A DNA stretch of 64,000 nt from Ascarosepion bandense (GCA_037127315.1 JBBBDQ010000330.1:6021501-6085500), one strand, 5' to 3'; shown: positions 51,985 to 62,370, counted from the stretch's first letter. The notes: generated by a model not told the origin, from the sequence alone. Numbers and translations are program-made.

Positions 51985-52800
51985 CAGTGTTCCGGGTTCT
52001 ACGTGAAGCAGCTGGGAGAACAGATCCGAGTGGTCATTAATTTGTCTACCAACTACACCCCGAGAAGATACAAATACACACAACTACGCAAAATAGAAAG
52101 GGGCGCAAGACAGGGATCTGTATTCTCTCTAGATTTATTCAACTTCTATAGCGAGGGTACCCAAAAATAAGTTACAGACCCGACCAGGAATTATGGTCGG
52201 TAGGCGTAATTTTAACAATATACCAATAGCAATATACGCAGCTAAACTCTGTTGATGGCTGACACGGAAAAAAATTTACAGGACCTCCGAGACAGTGGAT
52301 TGAAAGAAAGCAGGAAGAAAGGACTATCAACTGCAAAAAGACACAAAGTATGGTTATAAACAAGAGAAAAAAAAATCTCAAGAGCTAATGTCAACACCAG
52401 CCAAGTACCGAAGTTTAAATATCTGAGAAGTGTTTTAAAAGAAAATGTAAAATGCGACACCGAAATCTGAAGTGCATTAGATTAACGAAAGATGCATTTC
52501 AAAAATTAAATCAAGTACTAAAAAACAAGAAAATTTGAAGTCCGGTGGGGAGGGAGTGCACAACGGTCGAAACATCGTGACAACGAAAAATGATAAGGAC
52601 ACTAGTCCTAATATAAATAGTGAAAGCACTGATAACGCCTCATCCCAGAAATTCAGACAGAAAAAGAGAATTTCGTTAGAAATAAAGTAAAATCTTTGAT
52701 TGCTATGTGACATTCGTCCTCTTATATGGCAGTGAATTCTGGACAATCTCCCCACGGATGAGGAGAAAACATGAAACGGCAGAAATGTGGAGAGGTGAGC
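51985..52800 (+). mobile_element. LINE fragment: RT fingers/palm to C-terminus ('WFYRRML' family), interrupted
   Basis: Codons: KIERGARQGSVFSLDLFNFY (52093 on), NNIPIAIYAAKLC where YADD should be, MADTEKNLQDLRDSGLKESR, KKGLSTAKRHKVWL, then LTKDAFQKLNQVLKNKKI (52480 on) and, after about 100 bp of unrelated sequence (52539-52640), ISLEIK, YGSEFWTISPRMRRKHETAE. The YADD is destroyed and stops are frequent. The longest upstream reach of this family in the window. Confidence 0.8.
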
Positions 52801-53267
52801 ATTAGGATTTTAGAATTGCTTAGGTAGGGCATGTCAAAAACATTTTGGGAACCATTGATCTAGCTATGGTGTTACCATTATGTAAGAAGTATTTCTGTCG
52901 CGCCCAATATAGATCTGGATTAAACTTGATACCCAACAGTCATTCAAAACATGTATCCCCATTGAGAGAGCCAATTTATATTAAATGCAACTTTGTAATT
53001 TGATACATTTAAAGAAAAATCTGTTAAATAAATACGAGCGACTGCCGAAGAAATATTATTCAACATTTAAAAAAAAAATTCAAACAAAAAAAACATAGGT
53101 ACTACTTTTATATTCCTTCTGAACCTTGATGATCACAGTTCCCCACAAACGGCTTTCCGCTCACTCTCCTCTAAGCGTCGGCTTTCCACTTACTCTCCTT
53201 TAAGCAACTGATTTCTACTTTTTATCCTCCCCAGGCGCTGCACTCCATTTACATCAGCTTATCAGAA
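52801..53267. other. No recognisable feature
   Basis: AT-rich, with A-rich runs near 53070. Confidence 0.4.
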
Positions 53268-53465
53268 TTTTTGGGAAGTTCTTACTCGCTATTTTCCTCT
53301 GCCCTTCAATATGCCCTGTAAGTGTTACATTCCCCAAAACCTATTATCTCATTCTGTGACTCAAAAATTTCTTTTGCTGGTTCTATTTAGAAAGGGCACT
53401 TTTTGTTCTCATTGCCCACATGTTCCGTCCATGGTATTCTAAGGAAACGGTTAACATTACGAGGC
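53268..53465 (-). mobile_element. LINE 3' fragment, strongly degraded ('WFYRRML' family)
   Basis: ACATGTTCCGTCCATGGTAT is the reverse of the PWTEHV codons. TTCCCCAAAACCTATTATCT, GCCCTTCAATATGCCCTGTA (reverse of TGHIEG) fit the expected spacing. Confidence 0.55.
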
Positions 53466-54095
53466 TGTTCGGAAAATACTATCCGATTTTAAACCTTTTG
53501 TGTTCTAATATATTATTATAATAGTTGCGGAAAAATATACTACTAATTCCTAATAATGTGTAATGTTAATTTTATATGAATCTTTTTCAGAATTTAACTT
53601 AAAACATTATATACCTCTCATTTTGAACATGATAAAAATGTGATATGTCAAAATTTTTTTTGCATTTTTTTCAAACTTGATAATAATGCTTCTCAAATTG
53701 CTGCCGACATTAACAGAGCATGGGATAAAGTATCCCATTGTAGTCTGGCAGTACGACGCTGGTTTCTGAAATTCCTCTGTGGAGATGCAAGTTTTGACGA
53801 TGAAGGTGTTACATATATTTGCAATTCACAACACCCAAGTAGCAAGAAGCAAATAATAGGTGTCAGCATTTCAAGAATATCGAACCATCTCAAAATTGAC
53901 GGGGTGCAGAAAACCAATAAATGGGTTCCGTGTTTTTTAAAGTTTGTTCTATACTGCATCTGCGAAATTCGAATGTTCATAGAGATGAATATGTGTTTAA
54001 TATGGACAAAGTTAAGCAATTTTAGTAAATGCCATTACTCGGGGAAGGGGAAGTTCAAGCCTATAGAAATAGAGAAGCTAGCATATTGTTGACTT
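53466..54095 (+). mobile_element. mariner N-terminal fragment with internal deletion
   Basis: Frame 53640-54092 contains NNASQIAADINRAWDKVSHC, SLAVRRWFLKFLCGDASFDD, EG and later IIGVSISRISNHLKIDGVQK, TNKWVPCFL: the two HTHs of a SETMAR-type mariner transposase ('NA-QAA--I---YG---VS--TV-RWF--F-SGD--L-DE' and 'VS-STVSRHLK-IGKV-KLDKWVPHEL'), with the part between shortened. No catalytic region. The GAGGCTGTTCGGAAAATACT at 53461 may be the left end. Confidence 0.75.
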
Positions 54096-54117
54096 ATTAT
54101 AATAATAATTCTGCTTT

Positions 54118-54235
54118 TGTCCGAACTTTAGTTAGCGCGGCCATTATGCCCTGCCAATACTTCATAAATAATTGACTACTTCGTTTTGATCGCGTGGAAA
54201 GATGAAAAAGACATCGGAGACGCTACTTTTTTTTT
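54118..54235. repeat. Dispersed repeat F, copy 2
   Basis: GCCCTGCCAATACTTCATAA and GATCGCGTGGAAAGATGAAA parallel 6560-6725; it is followed by a T run. Confidence 0.65.
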
Positions 54236-54299
54236 CTTTTAAAGTTAGATGTTTACCGTGCGGACTTTTATTAGCATGAGAAAAGCTAAGATAACAGGA

Positions 54300-54890
54300 A
54301 AACTGATCAGCTAATTCTAGCCTAGAAGAGGTCAAGATTTAATTAGCGACTAAAATGTCTGAATCGAGGCGGAGATGTTAGGCCTATAAGTTGAATCAGA
54401 TATTAGAATGGATTAGAAAACCAATCTTAAACAGGAAAAAAGGGATGAACCTATACTCTTCTTCAAAATGCTGGGAAGGAGTGTGAACCGGACAATAAGC
54501 AAACCGATCTATTACTATAGAAAAATAGAGGTAAAATCGTTTTGCTGAATGAAATTTTAGATTTCAGGCGGAGACGTCAGAAGTACAGTTGAAGGAACCG
54601 GAGACAAGGGATGAAACTCTACTCCTATCCAAAAAAATCGGGATGGAATATAAACCTATCTCCTCCTACTGGGGAAAGAGAAAAAATAATTGGTAAAAAA
54701 GTCAGAGTTCAGGTAAAGGCGTTAGAAGTACAAAGTTAAAGTAGAATTTAGCAACCCAGTTCTAAACAGGGAACAAGAATTTTATCTTGTTCAAAAACCA
54801 AGAAGTGTGAACTGGACGATAGGCAAGACTATCAACCCCTATTGGTAGAGATAAATGAGAAAAAATAATAATGATGAGTGAATAAAATAT
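54300..54890. repeat. Tandem-like repeat H, copies set 2
   Basis: Three diverged units (about 54360-54530, 54560-54690, 54700-54860), each with a CAGGCGGAGACGT-like start, an AAACAGGAAACAAGGGATG-like block, a TTCAAAA block and a GGACGATAGGCAA-like block. Confidence 0.65.
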
Positions 54891-55925
54891 AAATGTTTGG
54901 TATTTGCTACAAGAAATTATTTATTTTTTAAATTAAATATTTCATAAAGTTCAGTTTTCTATTGAAAAGACAGAAAAGAGTATAAAAATAACGAAAACCC
55001 ACTTAGACCGTTTTTGTTATGTTGGTAACAATTAATGTTCTTTTATTATTTTAATTTTATAGTCAATCTTGTAACAGGCTACATAAAAAACAAAAATAAT
55101 TGAAGTATTATTTTACGAAAGTCTTCTATTTACACCAATTCTTTCAAAACGTAACATAAAAGAGGAAATATTTGTAGTATTGTTTTACAAAATTCTTCGA
55201 AAGTTTTAGTGATTCAAAAACGAAACCATGGAATGTAAAAAAAAAAAAAAACGCTCAGTGTATTCACTGTTCTCTCATAAACCAAAACAAGAACCAGTCT
55301 GTTACAAATTTGAATATGTTTTCCATTTTTCTAAGATAAAGCTTCCAATAGGAAAGATAATTTATTCATTAGCATATATCAATATTGTATTTCATGCTAT
55401 ACAAAACACGTCAGTCCCTTTAATATTACACTATGATAGGAACTACGTTGGCTGCAAATACTGCAAGTCTATGGCGTTTAGGTAAAAATGAAAATAACCT
55501 TCATCCTGTATAAAATTGTTAATAGGTCCAGGACGGATGGGAAATATGGTTTAAATCATTGAGTATTTTTTGTAATCAATGCTAAATCTTTTATAGATCT
55601 CTTTTTGAAACAATATTTTGTGTAAAAATGATCTCCCTTTACAATATCAATATTTTTTATCATAGGGTCTCCAAGGATAGCAACCCCTCTCAGAATCGTA
55701 GGCCCATACAAATTGATTCAGTGTATGTTATAGACTGCCGACTAATCGCTGCAACTTAGAATATTAGCATCAGGAGATACTTTTCAGACATTTTTTTGAC
55801 GTGAAGATGGGAAGTGGAGTAGCTCACTCGCCATAAAAGAGTTGGGATTCCTATCTGTTATCAAATATTGTAATTTATTGTACTTTCCTGACACAGGAGC
55901 TCACTTTTAGCCGTAAGTAAAATCT
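54891..55925. other. No recognisable feature
   Basis: About 1 kb of AT-rich sequence; an 85-codon frame at 55228-55485 (+) is not recognised. Confidence 0.4.
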
Positions 55926-56355
55926 TGCTCATTTTCGATGGGACAAGGCGCCTGTTTCTGGGTATTCCAACTTTACGGCAGCATCTTTTTCATTGCACCA
56001 AGAGAGGTGGAATCGGTCTAATATCGACGCCCGCGTGACAAACGTCGCGCGTACTGGGCAGTTTTTATCCTTACCCCATATACCAATGTATGTGTATCGG
56101 CTCCCCACATAAAAATGACCTTGTGCTACATCCTGCCTTAGTACAAAGGCCGGGTAAATATATACTTGCACGAGCCAGACTAGTTTGTAAAAATGTTAGC
56201 TCAATCTCCGGGAGAGTTTGGAATCATTATCCGCGCCTGAGGCGTCCTCAAAAGGGAGAAAAACCGAGTTGCTTGCACAATTTTGGAACTGCTTTCCGAA
56301 ATCCCACATTAAACTTTAACCTTGTGTCATATTCTGTTACGACTGTAATTTAGTC
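55926..56355 (-). repeat. Dispersed repeat D, copy 2, CpG-containing
   Basis: On -, ATTTACCCGGCCTTTGTACT and GATGTAGCACAAGGTCATTT match 5949-6010. The part with GCGCCTGAGGCGTCCTC matches 27880-27925 inverted. Edges approximate. Confidence 0.55.
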
Positions 56356-56459
56356 ACTAACGGACATAATTAATGTTAGAAATTCTATTTTGTTTAATAA
56401 ATTTGAAAGAAATAAAAACAAAACTAGATTAGAGCAAATCCAAAATATAATATTCCTGT

Positions 56460-56551
56460 ATGTACCAATACTTCGAACAGAGATTCAAGACATCCGTATA
56501 CCGCAAGCCAACATTCAACAGACAGTACCTCGACTTCTACTCCCACCACTC
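56460..56551 (+). mobile_element. Penelope-like fragment (RT end)
   Basis: Codons TSVYRKPTFNRQYLDFYSHH match the KPTFT-YLNF-HH block also seen at 14390-15182. It stops where the Helitron begins. Confidence 0.75.
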
Positions 56552-57037
56552 ATCTAAACTTATTTATAAATGGAACTGTGTGTGTCCATTACCTATAGAC
56601 TCCGAAATGGCTGAACCGATTTTCTTGAAAATTTACACAGTTGCACTTGAAGCGTCTGCGAGTGTTCTTAGCTAAGTTTTGTATCGAGATACCCTTGATA
56701 AATATTGAAAATCGATTATCGAAAATATGGGTTATAGAAGGAGTGGTCCGATTTTAATCAAATTTGATACACTCATAGACACAGACATAAGAAACGATAT
56801 TCAGAAGTTTCAAGGTTTCAGTTCTTACAATAGTGCAGAAAATCGATATATGTATATAAAAGGCAAGATGTTTGTGTGTGTCTGACTGTTTATCTGTCTG
56901 TATATCCTTTATACAATTTTTATCCGATTATCACCAAACTTCACACAAATATTCTTAAGGCTGAGTCTGAGCTCCAGGACCATGGATTAGTTTTAAATCT
57001 TTCCTTACACCCGAGCAACGCTGGGCTATACTGCTAG
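56552..57037 (+). mobile_element. Non-autonomous Helitron
   Basis: The right end is CCCGAGCAACGCTGGGC (a hairpin: CCC-AGC/GCT-GGG) followed closely by CTGCTAG and then T, i.e. a hairpin plus CTAG end inserted before T as Helitrons do. The left end begins at TC after A near 56552. Internal TTTATCCGATTATCACCAAA and GTGTGTGTCTGACTG are common in animal Helitrons. No Rep/helicase coding. Inserted in a Penelope-like fragment. Confidence 0.75.
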
Positions 57038-57084
57038 TACAATATAAAGAAACTGAATCTCCGCTCCCATTTTTTTCTTTTTTT

Positions 57085-57466
57085 TTTAATCATGTCACCC
57101 CAAGCAAGGCATTCCACTGCCACTATAGCGCAGGGGGTTACATAGAGCGATTGGGTATAGGAAATGTCAGAAGGAGGGTGATAGACGAGTTAGGATGTAC
57201 ATAGGGAGAGAGTTGGAGAGAACGGGTGTGAATTAGTGTGTTAGGAGGTGTCTATTGACTCTACATTTAAACACTTGGAGGTTGTAGCCGTCGGGAAGCA
57301 AGCATGAGGAAGGGAATTCCACAGGCGGGAAGTGCGAGAAAAGAAGCTGTTGGAGTAAAAATTGCGGTTACATTTCATCGATTTCACTGTAAAAGGGTGG
57401 GACCTAGTTGCCAATCTAGTATCTCGTGCAAATTCACACCTAGAGGGCACCAGTGATTTAAGTTCA
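57085..57466 (-). mobile_element. LINE C-terminus and 3' UTR (jockey/CR1-like)
   Basis: Reverse copy of 27260-27775: on - LARDTRLATRSHPFTVKSMK, CNRNFYSNSFFSRTSRLWNS, LPHACFP, then a frame change, and the tail with CCCCTGCGCTATAGTGGCAG and CTTGCTTGGGGTGACATGATT and an A run. The protein part is close to the 27260 copy. Confidence 0.87.
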
Positions 57467-57650
57467 TCAATAGATAGAAAACACTACTGGAAAGCACGTA
57501 AACTTAAGGAATTAGCGTATATACTAGGCTACAAAAATCTTCTAAGTTGACTAAGCATAAAAATGAATACAATATGGGAACCAGAATGCTAGAAAAAATC
57601 ATTAGCGTCAAAGATTGCAATATGAACTCTGGTAAATGAATGGTTACTGA
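57467..57650 (+). mobile_element. Penelope-like C-terminus and 3' region
   Basis: Codons SIDRKHYWKARKLKELAYIL, GYKNLLS, stop, LSIKMNTIWEPE are the closing block of Penelope polyproteins. The next sequence (AAAAATCATTAGCGTCAAAG, TTGCAATATGAACTCTGGTA) matches, inverted, the 3' region at 14390-14470. Confidence 0.78.
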
Positions 57651-57707
57651 AACATTAGGGTTATAAGTCCCATAAATTCACACGCTGATGTCCTCAAGGA
57701 CACGTGG

Positions 57708-58115
57708 TCCAGTGGATATTTCCAGAGAAAGAATGCAAGAAATTTCCAGTGGATATTTCCAGAGAAAGAATGCAAGAAATTTCCAGTGGATATTTCCAGA
57801 GAAAGAATGCAAGAAATTTCCAGTGGATATTTCCAGAGAAAGAATGCAAGAAATTTCCAGTGGATATTTCCAGAGAAAGAATGCAAGAAATTTCCAGTGG
57901 ATATTTCCAGAGAAAGAATGCAAGAAATTTCCAGTGGATATTTCCAGAGAAAGAATGCAAGAAATTTCCAGTGGATATTTCCAGAGAAAGAATGCAAGAA
58001 ATTTCCAGTGGATATTTCCAGAGAAAGAATGCAAGAAATTTCCAGTGGATATTTCCAGAGAAAGAATGCAAGAAATTTCCAGTGGATATTTCCAGAGAAA
58101 GAATGCAAGAAATTT
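57708..58115. repeat. Homogeneous 37-bp minisatellite, 11 units
   Basis: The unit runs TCCAGTGGATATTTCCAGAG, AAAGAATGCAAGAAATT, 11 times with no substitution I could see. As 37 is not a multiple of 3, the frame cycles every three units, giving a 37-residue protein period on both strands; frames of 140-160 codons in all six frames are artefacts. It directly follows a Penelope 3' region. Confidence 0.95.
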
Positions 58116-58227
58116 CACCTTTTAACTGAGATAGATCATCGACTTCTAGTATTTTCGGTGGAGAAAACGTCAAACAAGAGGAAGCTAGATTCCCTACTGC
58201 TTATTAACATTTTTAAAATCATTTCTT

Positions 58228-58228
<1 letters not shown>

Positions 58229-58261
<33 letters not shown>
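58229..58261. repeat. (TA)n microsatellite
   Basis: Pure TA tract. Confidence 0.88.
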
Positions 58262-58262
<1 letters not shown>

Positions 58263-59187
58263 TTACTCTAGGAATATAACAGATGAATTTACTTAAAAAC
58301 TAATGTTAAGTCGTTTCTAGAGTGAGGACGCTCACGTTACCACAATGGAGAGGTGAGAAACATAGCGATAGAGTTGGCGGGAAAAATAGAAAACAGTTAA
58401 AATAACGGCGAATGAATTTTATTGTTGGTATTTTTGAGTGAGTCGATATGAAAACGACAGGATTTCGTGCAAAGTTCGAGCGTGAATCACTTTGACGCAA
58501 ATAAGACGAGGAGAGACCAGCAGGACGTAAATGAAAATTGTAATTCAGATGAAAAATGTTGTGGGCCCAGCCAATGTCGGCTGACTGAGATACGTGTCTG
58601 GGAGTTGTTTACGGAACTGATTAAAGATGAATTTTGGCATTCTTTTACAATAAAAAGAATTTCAGAAGTTAGGCGTAGAGAAGACTTCCTGATCACAATA
58701 ATGATCTCTGATTGGTCAAATTTAGGTGGGAGGGGTGATAATGTGTTGAGATCCTCTCGCAGTAATGAAACATTTTCGAGGTCGTCAATTATTCTCGATT
58801 GGAGAGTTTGTTACAGGTCTGATCATAGTTCTGACACAGGTATATAAAAAAAAACAACATAACACCCATTTAGACATTTTTAACAAATATTCACCCAATA
58901 ATGAGTATAAGACTCAAGAGCCACTCAATGTAGAGGACTACTGAATGAGATTGCTGAAAGGGGGAGTAATTCCAGATTATGAGGGTGTATATGATAAATA
59001 AAGCTTAACCTTTGGCTTGAAGAAGTTAAATTTTTAGGGACCCTAGCACCATCCACCAGGAGTCTCTTCCATAAAGTGTTGATTCTTAGAAGTTGTTTCA
59101 ATAGAACCCCTTTTTTCCTAATGAAATACAAAGGGGATGACGATGATTTGTCTCAGTGTATGTGGCATTGCGGATCTTAGATGTGAA
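58262..59187. other. Unrecognised interval with a 126-codon open frame on +
   Basis: Open on + from about 58452 to 58847, hydrophilic, reading VNHFDANKTRRDQQDVNENC near its start and ending at a CAG|GTATAT donor-like site (58840). No family recognised and no ATG near the left end, so it would have to be an internal exon. Chance is an equal explanation. Confidence 0.3.
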
Positions 59188-59545
59188 GGTCTGAAAAAAA
59201 TGTGGTTTTACAGAAGAATGCTGAGGATACCATGGACAGAGCACGTGTGCAACGATGAGGTGTTGGAAAGGATGCAAACAAGAAGAAAACTGATACGTAA
59301 CATCAGGAAGAGACAAATGACGTTCCTGGGACATGTAATGAGGAGAAAGAACCTGGATAATTTAATACTCACAGGACGAGTAGAGGGAAGGAAAGATAGG
59401 GAAAAGCAGCGCGAGACGTACTTGTTAGGTCTGATCAAATGGATGGCGGAGCGGTGTTTAGAAAAGATACCAAGAGAAAAAATATTGAGAGCGACAAGAG
59501 ACAAAGCTATGATCGCCTATATCCTGAAGGGACACTGCACACGAA
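59188..59545 (+). mobile_element. LINE C-terminal fragment ('WFYRRML' family), best preserved
   Basis: One uninterrupted frame (to 59571): KKMWFYRRMLRIPWTEHVCN, DEVLERMQTRRKLIRNIRKR, QMTFLGHVMRRKNLDNLILT, GRVEGRKDREKQRETYLLGL, IKWMAERCLEKIPREKILRA, TRDKAMIAYILKGHCTRRRQ. This is the conserved end of the polymerase of the window's most abundant LINE. It is 5'-truncated; the lack of stops suggests a younger insertion than its relatives. Confidence 0.9.
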
Positions 59546-59649
59546 GAAGACAACGAAGCTTCTCAGAATAACGATTGAGTAGCCAGAGTCTTGCGATGTT
59601 TTATTTTTAGGGAAAATGAGGTTGGTGAGTAGAAAATAATTAATCACCG

Positions 59650-59790
59650 CAAAGACCTACCGCAGAAAGAAACATCAGCCTACTGTGTGATTTTTTTTTT
59701 TTTTTTTTTTTTACCTAATCAGTCAATAATGAAAAGAGACATGATCACCTAAGCGAATATCGTGTATAGCACATGACTTATTAACTATTA
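59650..59790 (+). mobile_element. SINE-A fragment (tail half) with T-run insertion
   Basis: GCAAAGACCTACCGCAGAAA, CCTAATCAGTCAATAATGAA, GAGACATGATCACCTAAGCG and GTATAGCACATGACTTATTA follow SINE-A order. About 22 T interrupt the middle. Confidence 0.7.
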
Positions 59791-59799
59791 AGTTGAGTC

Positions 59800-60085
59800 A
59801 TAAGTAATTCCTAATTCGGGAAACCAATTGTAATGGGTCCTGTGTATGACGGTAAACTGTATCTGGCAGTAAGGCCTTTGATTGGGAGGTTATGAGGTGC
59901 ATGGAACCACATCTTAATTGCTGTTGTTCCCAGGTCCACCCTGACCCGGAGTGGTAGCACATGTTAGGGTCCCAGCTATGGATAAATAGTTAACCCCCAA
60001 ACTGCGGTCAAACTATATGAAAATATAAAAATAAACTTTTATAGAAAAATATACATTTTTGAAGGAAAAGCATTACCAACAGTAT
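59800..60085 (-). repeat. Dispersed repeat E, copy 3 (right part)
   Basis: Reverse of 4080-4400: on + AAGGCCTTTGATTGGGAGGT, TTCCCAGGTCCACCCTGACC, GTCCCAGCTATGGATAAATA and AATAAACTTTTATAGAAAAA. Confidence 0.82.
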
Positions 60086-60224
60086 ATTTCTTTCTTTAAA
60101 TATATCCTGACAGGTGAGGAAAAAGATGTTAAACACGACAATGCAAAATGCAGTGGCTTAATAAGGATACGTCTTCCCGACAAAAAAAAAAAAAACTAAA
60201 AAAAACTGAGCTTCATGGAAGAAA

Positions 60225-60432
60225 GGGGAGGTTGTGCGTGTGATTGGATCGTCAGTGTGTTATTTGTCTAAATTTCTTGAAATACAATGAAACACTAAAT
60301 GCACATTTATATGTCCAGCAGCTTAAACGTGTCTATACAAATTTCGTCAAAAAGTGTGCTGCGCTCGTTAATGGGACAAACCGTGTTCATTTTCATCATA
60401 ACGCAAGGCTACTTACTGCAAGAATATTTTAA
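60225..60432 (+). mobile_element. mariner fragment around second catalytic site
   Basis: Codons NETLNAHLYVQQLKRVYTNF, VKKCAALVNGTNRVHFHHNA, RLLTARIF match the SETMAR-type 'ETI-AD-Y-QQL-RL---L--KRPALVNR--V-F-HDNARPHTAR' block. The catalytic D of HDNA reads H (HHNA). Confidence 0.8.
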
Positions 60433-60770
60433 AATCATTTCACCCCAAGCAAGGCAATAAAGTCACTAAGATGCAAGAGGTTACTGAGTGTGCGTGAATA
60501 TGAGAAAAACTACTATTTAGGAGAGAGGGGATTAAAAAAAAGAATTGAAACAACATAAGCATTCATATTGTATATAATTTTTGAAGAATATAGTTGACTG
60601 GGAAGTAAGAAGCCGGACGAGAGATCCACAAATGAGAAGTAAAATAGAAGAAACTGTTAGCTTAAAACTTACGGTTACATCTAGCCGTGTCAACTGTAAA
60701 ATGGTAAGACATTGTCGTAAATCTAGTACTGCGCTTAAATTCATAAAGTCTAGGTACCATATATGGCAGT
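60433..60770 (-). mobile_element. LINE C-terminus and 3' UTR, diverged (jockey/CR1-like)
   Basis: On +, TCATTTCACCCCAAGCAAGG (reverse of the tail), TAAAGTCACTAAGATGCAAG, and then reverse coding with GGTTACATCTAGCCGTG and AAATTCATAAAGTCTAGG at the ends. Strongly degraded. Confidence 0.65.
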
Positions 60771-61504
60771 GATATCTATGCTGCGAAATAACGAAATGGG
60801 GCAAAAGGTCAAAAGAGGGATGGTATAAGGCTGGTCTTTAAACTCTTTTCTTTAAACTTAGCTAGCCACAATCCCTGACCCAAACACAATACAATATCCC
60901 TTGTAACAAAACAAGACCTTTTTACTTACCATTCTTACTACATCTACCGTAATATCTCAGAATTTCTATGAAGTCCTAAATAGCCCGCATATGTACAATT
61001 TTGTCTATGGATGGAGGAGAATAAACACGATAGAGGAAAGTTGATTAGAACAATTACCACGAAAGTATTTATACAAAAGACACAGGAAGACTACGGCATG
61101 GCAGTTGGAAAAAGAATGAAATCGATATGCCAGGTCAAGACCAATAACATTGCTGATCCTTCTTTGGATTTTATCAAAAACAGTAAAAGAAAAAAGTTAG
61201 AACTCAGGTGGTCTGTTCTACGCCAACCCGTGATATTTGCCTGATCTTGCACGAACGGATTATTATCCTTTTCGATCGCAGCAAAATGATTCGATGGGGA
61301 AAACGTTCTCTAATGTAAGCTGGATTCAAGAGTTTGATGATAACATTTTCAATCAATAACTGTGGAATATTCTTCAAAAGGTATCAAAAAGCTGCTTGAT
61401 AAGTGACAACATGTCATTGCAAAGAGTTGTTAAGGTTTAATTGAATAAAATGTCATTTTAAGAAGGGAGTTTATAAGTAAAACCGGAAATTATTCATGAC
61501 TCAA
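60771..61504. other. Unrecognised interval; short repeat with 62428-62480
   Basis: GATTAGAACAATTACCACGA then AAGTATTTATA and AGACACAGG near 61040-61085 resemble CATCCGAACAGTTACCATGA and AGACACAGGG near 62428-62475. The 77-codon frame 61011-61244 covers the first copy and is not recognised; it may be a LINE coding scrap. Confidence 0.4.
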
Positions 61505-61772
61505 CCTGATAGCAAACAATACATATGTTTGCATGCTATGGCCTTCTTCAGGTGATTAGAATTTCGAACTGAACTCTTTAATTTCGTCCACTGGGATAGA
61601 TTGTTCTAGTTCCACGTGCCATGCTTTTTCCGGATGTCTCAGTATCAGTTATTTGCTTTTTAACTCGCCTCTCCAAGTTTTGTTCAACTCTGCTGGGGCC
61701 AAGTATTGAACTCACAACTCTTTGGCCCAAGTTACTGGATTCAACCAACGCTTTCATCCACTATTCCATGTG
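61505..61772 (-). mobile_element. SINE-C copy
   Basis: On -, head ACATGGAATAGTGGATGAAA, box B GAGTTCAATACTTGG, body TGGAACTAGAACAATC, CCAGTGGACGAAATTAAAGA and the CACCTGAAGAAGGCCATAGC tail. Confidence 0.82.
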
Positions 61773-62027
61773 TACGCCTACAGTATTTAGCTTCTATCGG
61801 TTTGGTTTGTTTCATTGTTGGAAAACTGATTAAAAATAAAGCATTTTAATTAGAAATCACACTAATCTTATTTTGAGTTTACAATCCGGACCCTCTCAGC
61901 TGGTTCCAATAGAAAAGTGCACGAGTCTATCTCCGTGGCACGGCACTTGGACTTTTCATCACGCAACATGTGTTAGAATCTGGAATTCAGAAACTGATGA
62001 GGCACGAATATGAATGTTATTACCTCA

Positions 62028-62150
62028 AAAGAGACATGACTAACTGAGCAGAAGATTTTTTCGTAGGTTGCCATTACTTTCTGGTGTAGACTGGTTGTCA
62101 ACCAAGACTATAGAACCCGTTTTGTCCTGTTATTTGACCCATAGCTCATT
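62028..62150 (-). mobile_element. SINE-A tail-side fragment
   Basis: AAGAGACATGACTAACTGAG, GTAGGTTGCCATTACTTTCT and CCTGTTATTTGACCCATAGC are present, then the copy is cut by a LINE fragment. Confidence 0.8.
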
Positions 62151-62161
62151 ACGTGTCACAG

Positions 62162-62370
62162 ATGTTTTAGCTGTCTCTTGCTGATATTAACTATGTTTCC
62201 TTTTCATTTTCATTTTCTACAAAACCTAATCGTTGCTGACATGTTCGCTCCATGGTATCTTCAGCATCCTTCTGTAGAACCACCTTTTTGTTGCTTCGAG
62301 TCTTTCCTTCATCTTTGAGAAGATTGTCCAACATTCGCTGGCATATAGGAGGACCGATATCTCATAATAC
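62162..62370 (-). mobile_element. LINE C-terminal fragment ('WFYRRML' family)
   Basis: On +, CTCTTGCTGATATTAACTAT, CGCTCCATGGTATCTTCAGC (reverse of RMLRIPWSEH), TTCTGTAGAACCACCTTTTT and GTTGCTTCGAG match 46930-47060. Confidence 0.8.

Noticed and set aside
57708..58115. CRISPR array
   Set aside because: Repeats are back to back with no spacers.
57644..58271. Six overlapping frames of about 140-160 codons as repeat proteins
   Set aside because: All arise from the 37-bp array, which lacks stops in any frame.
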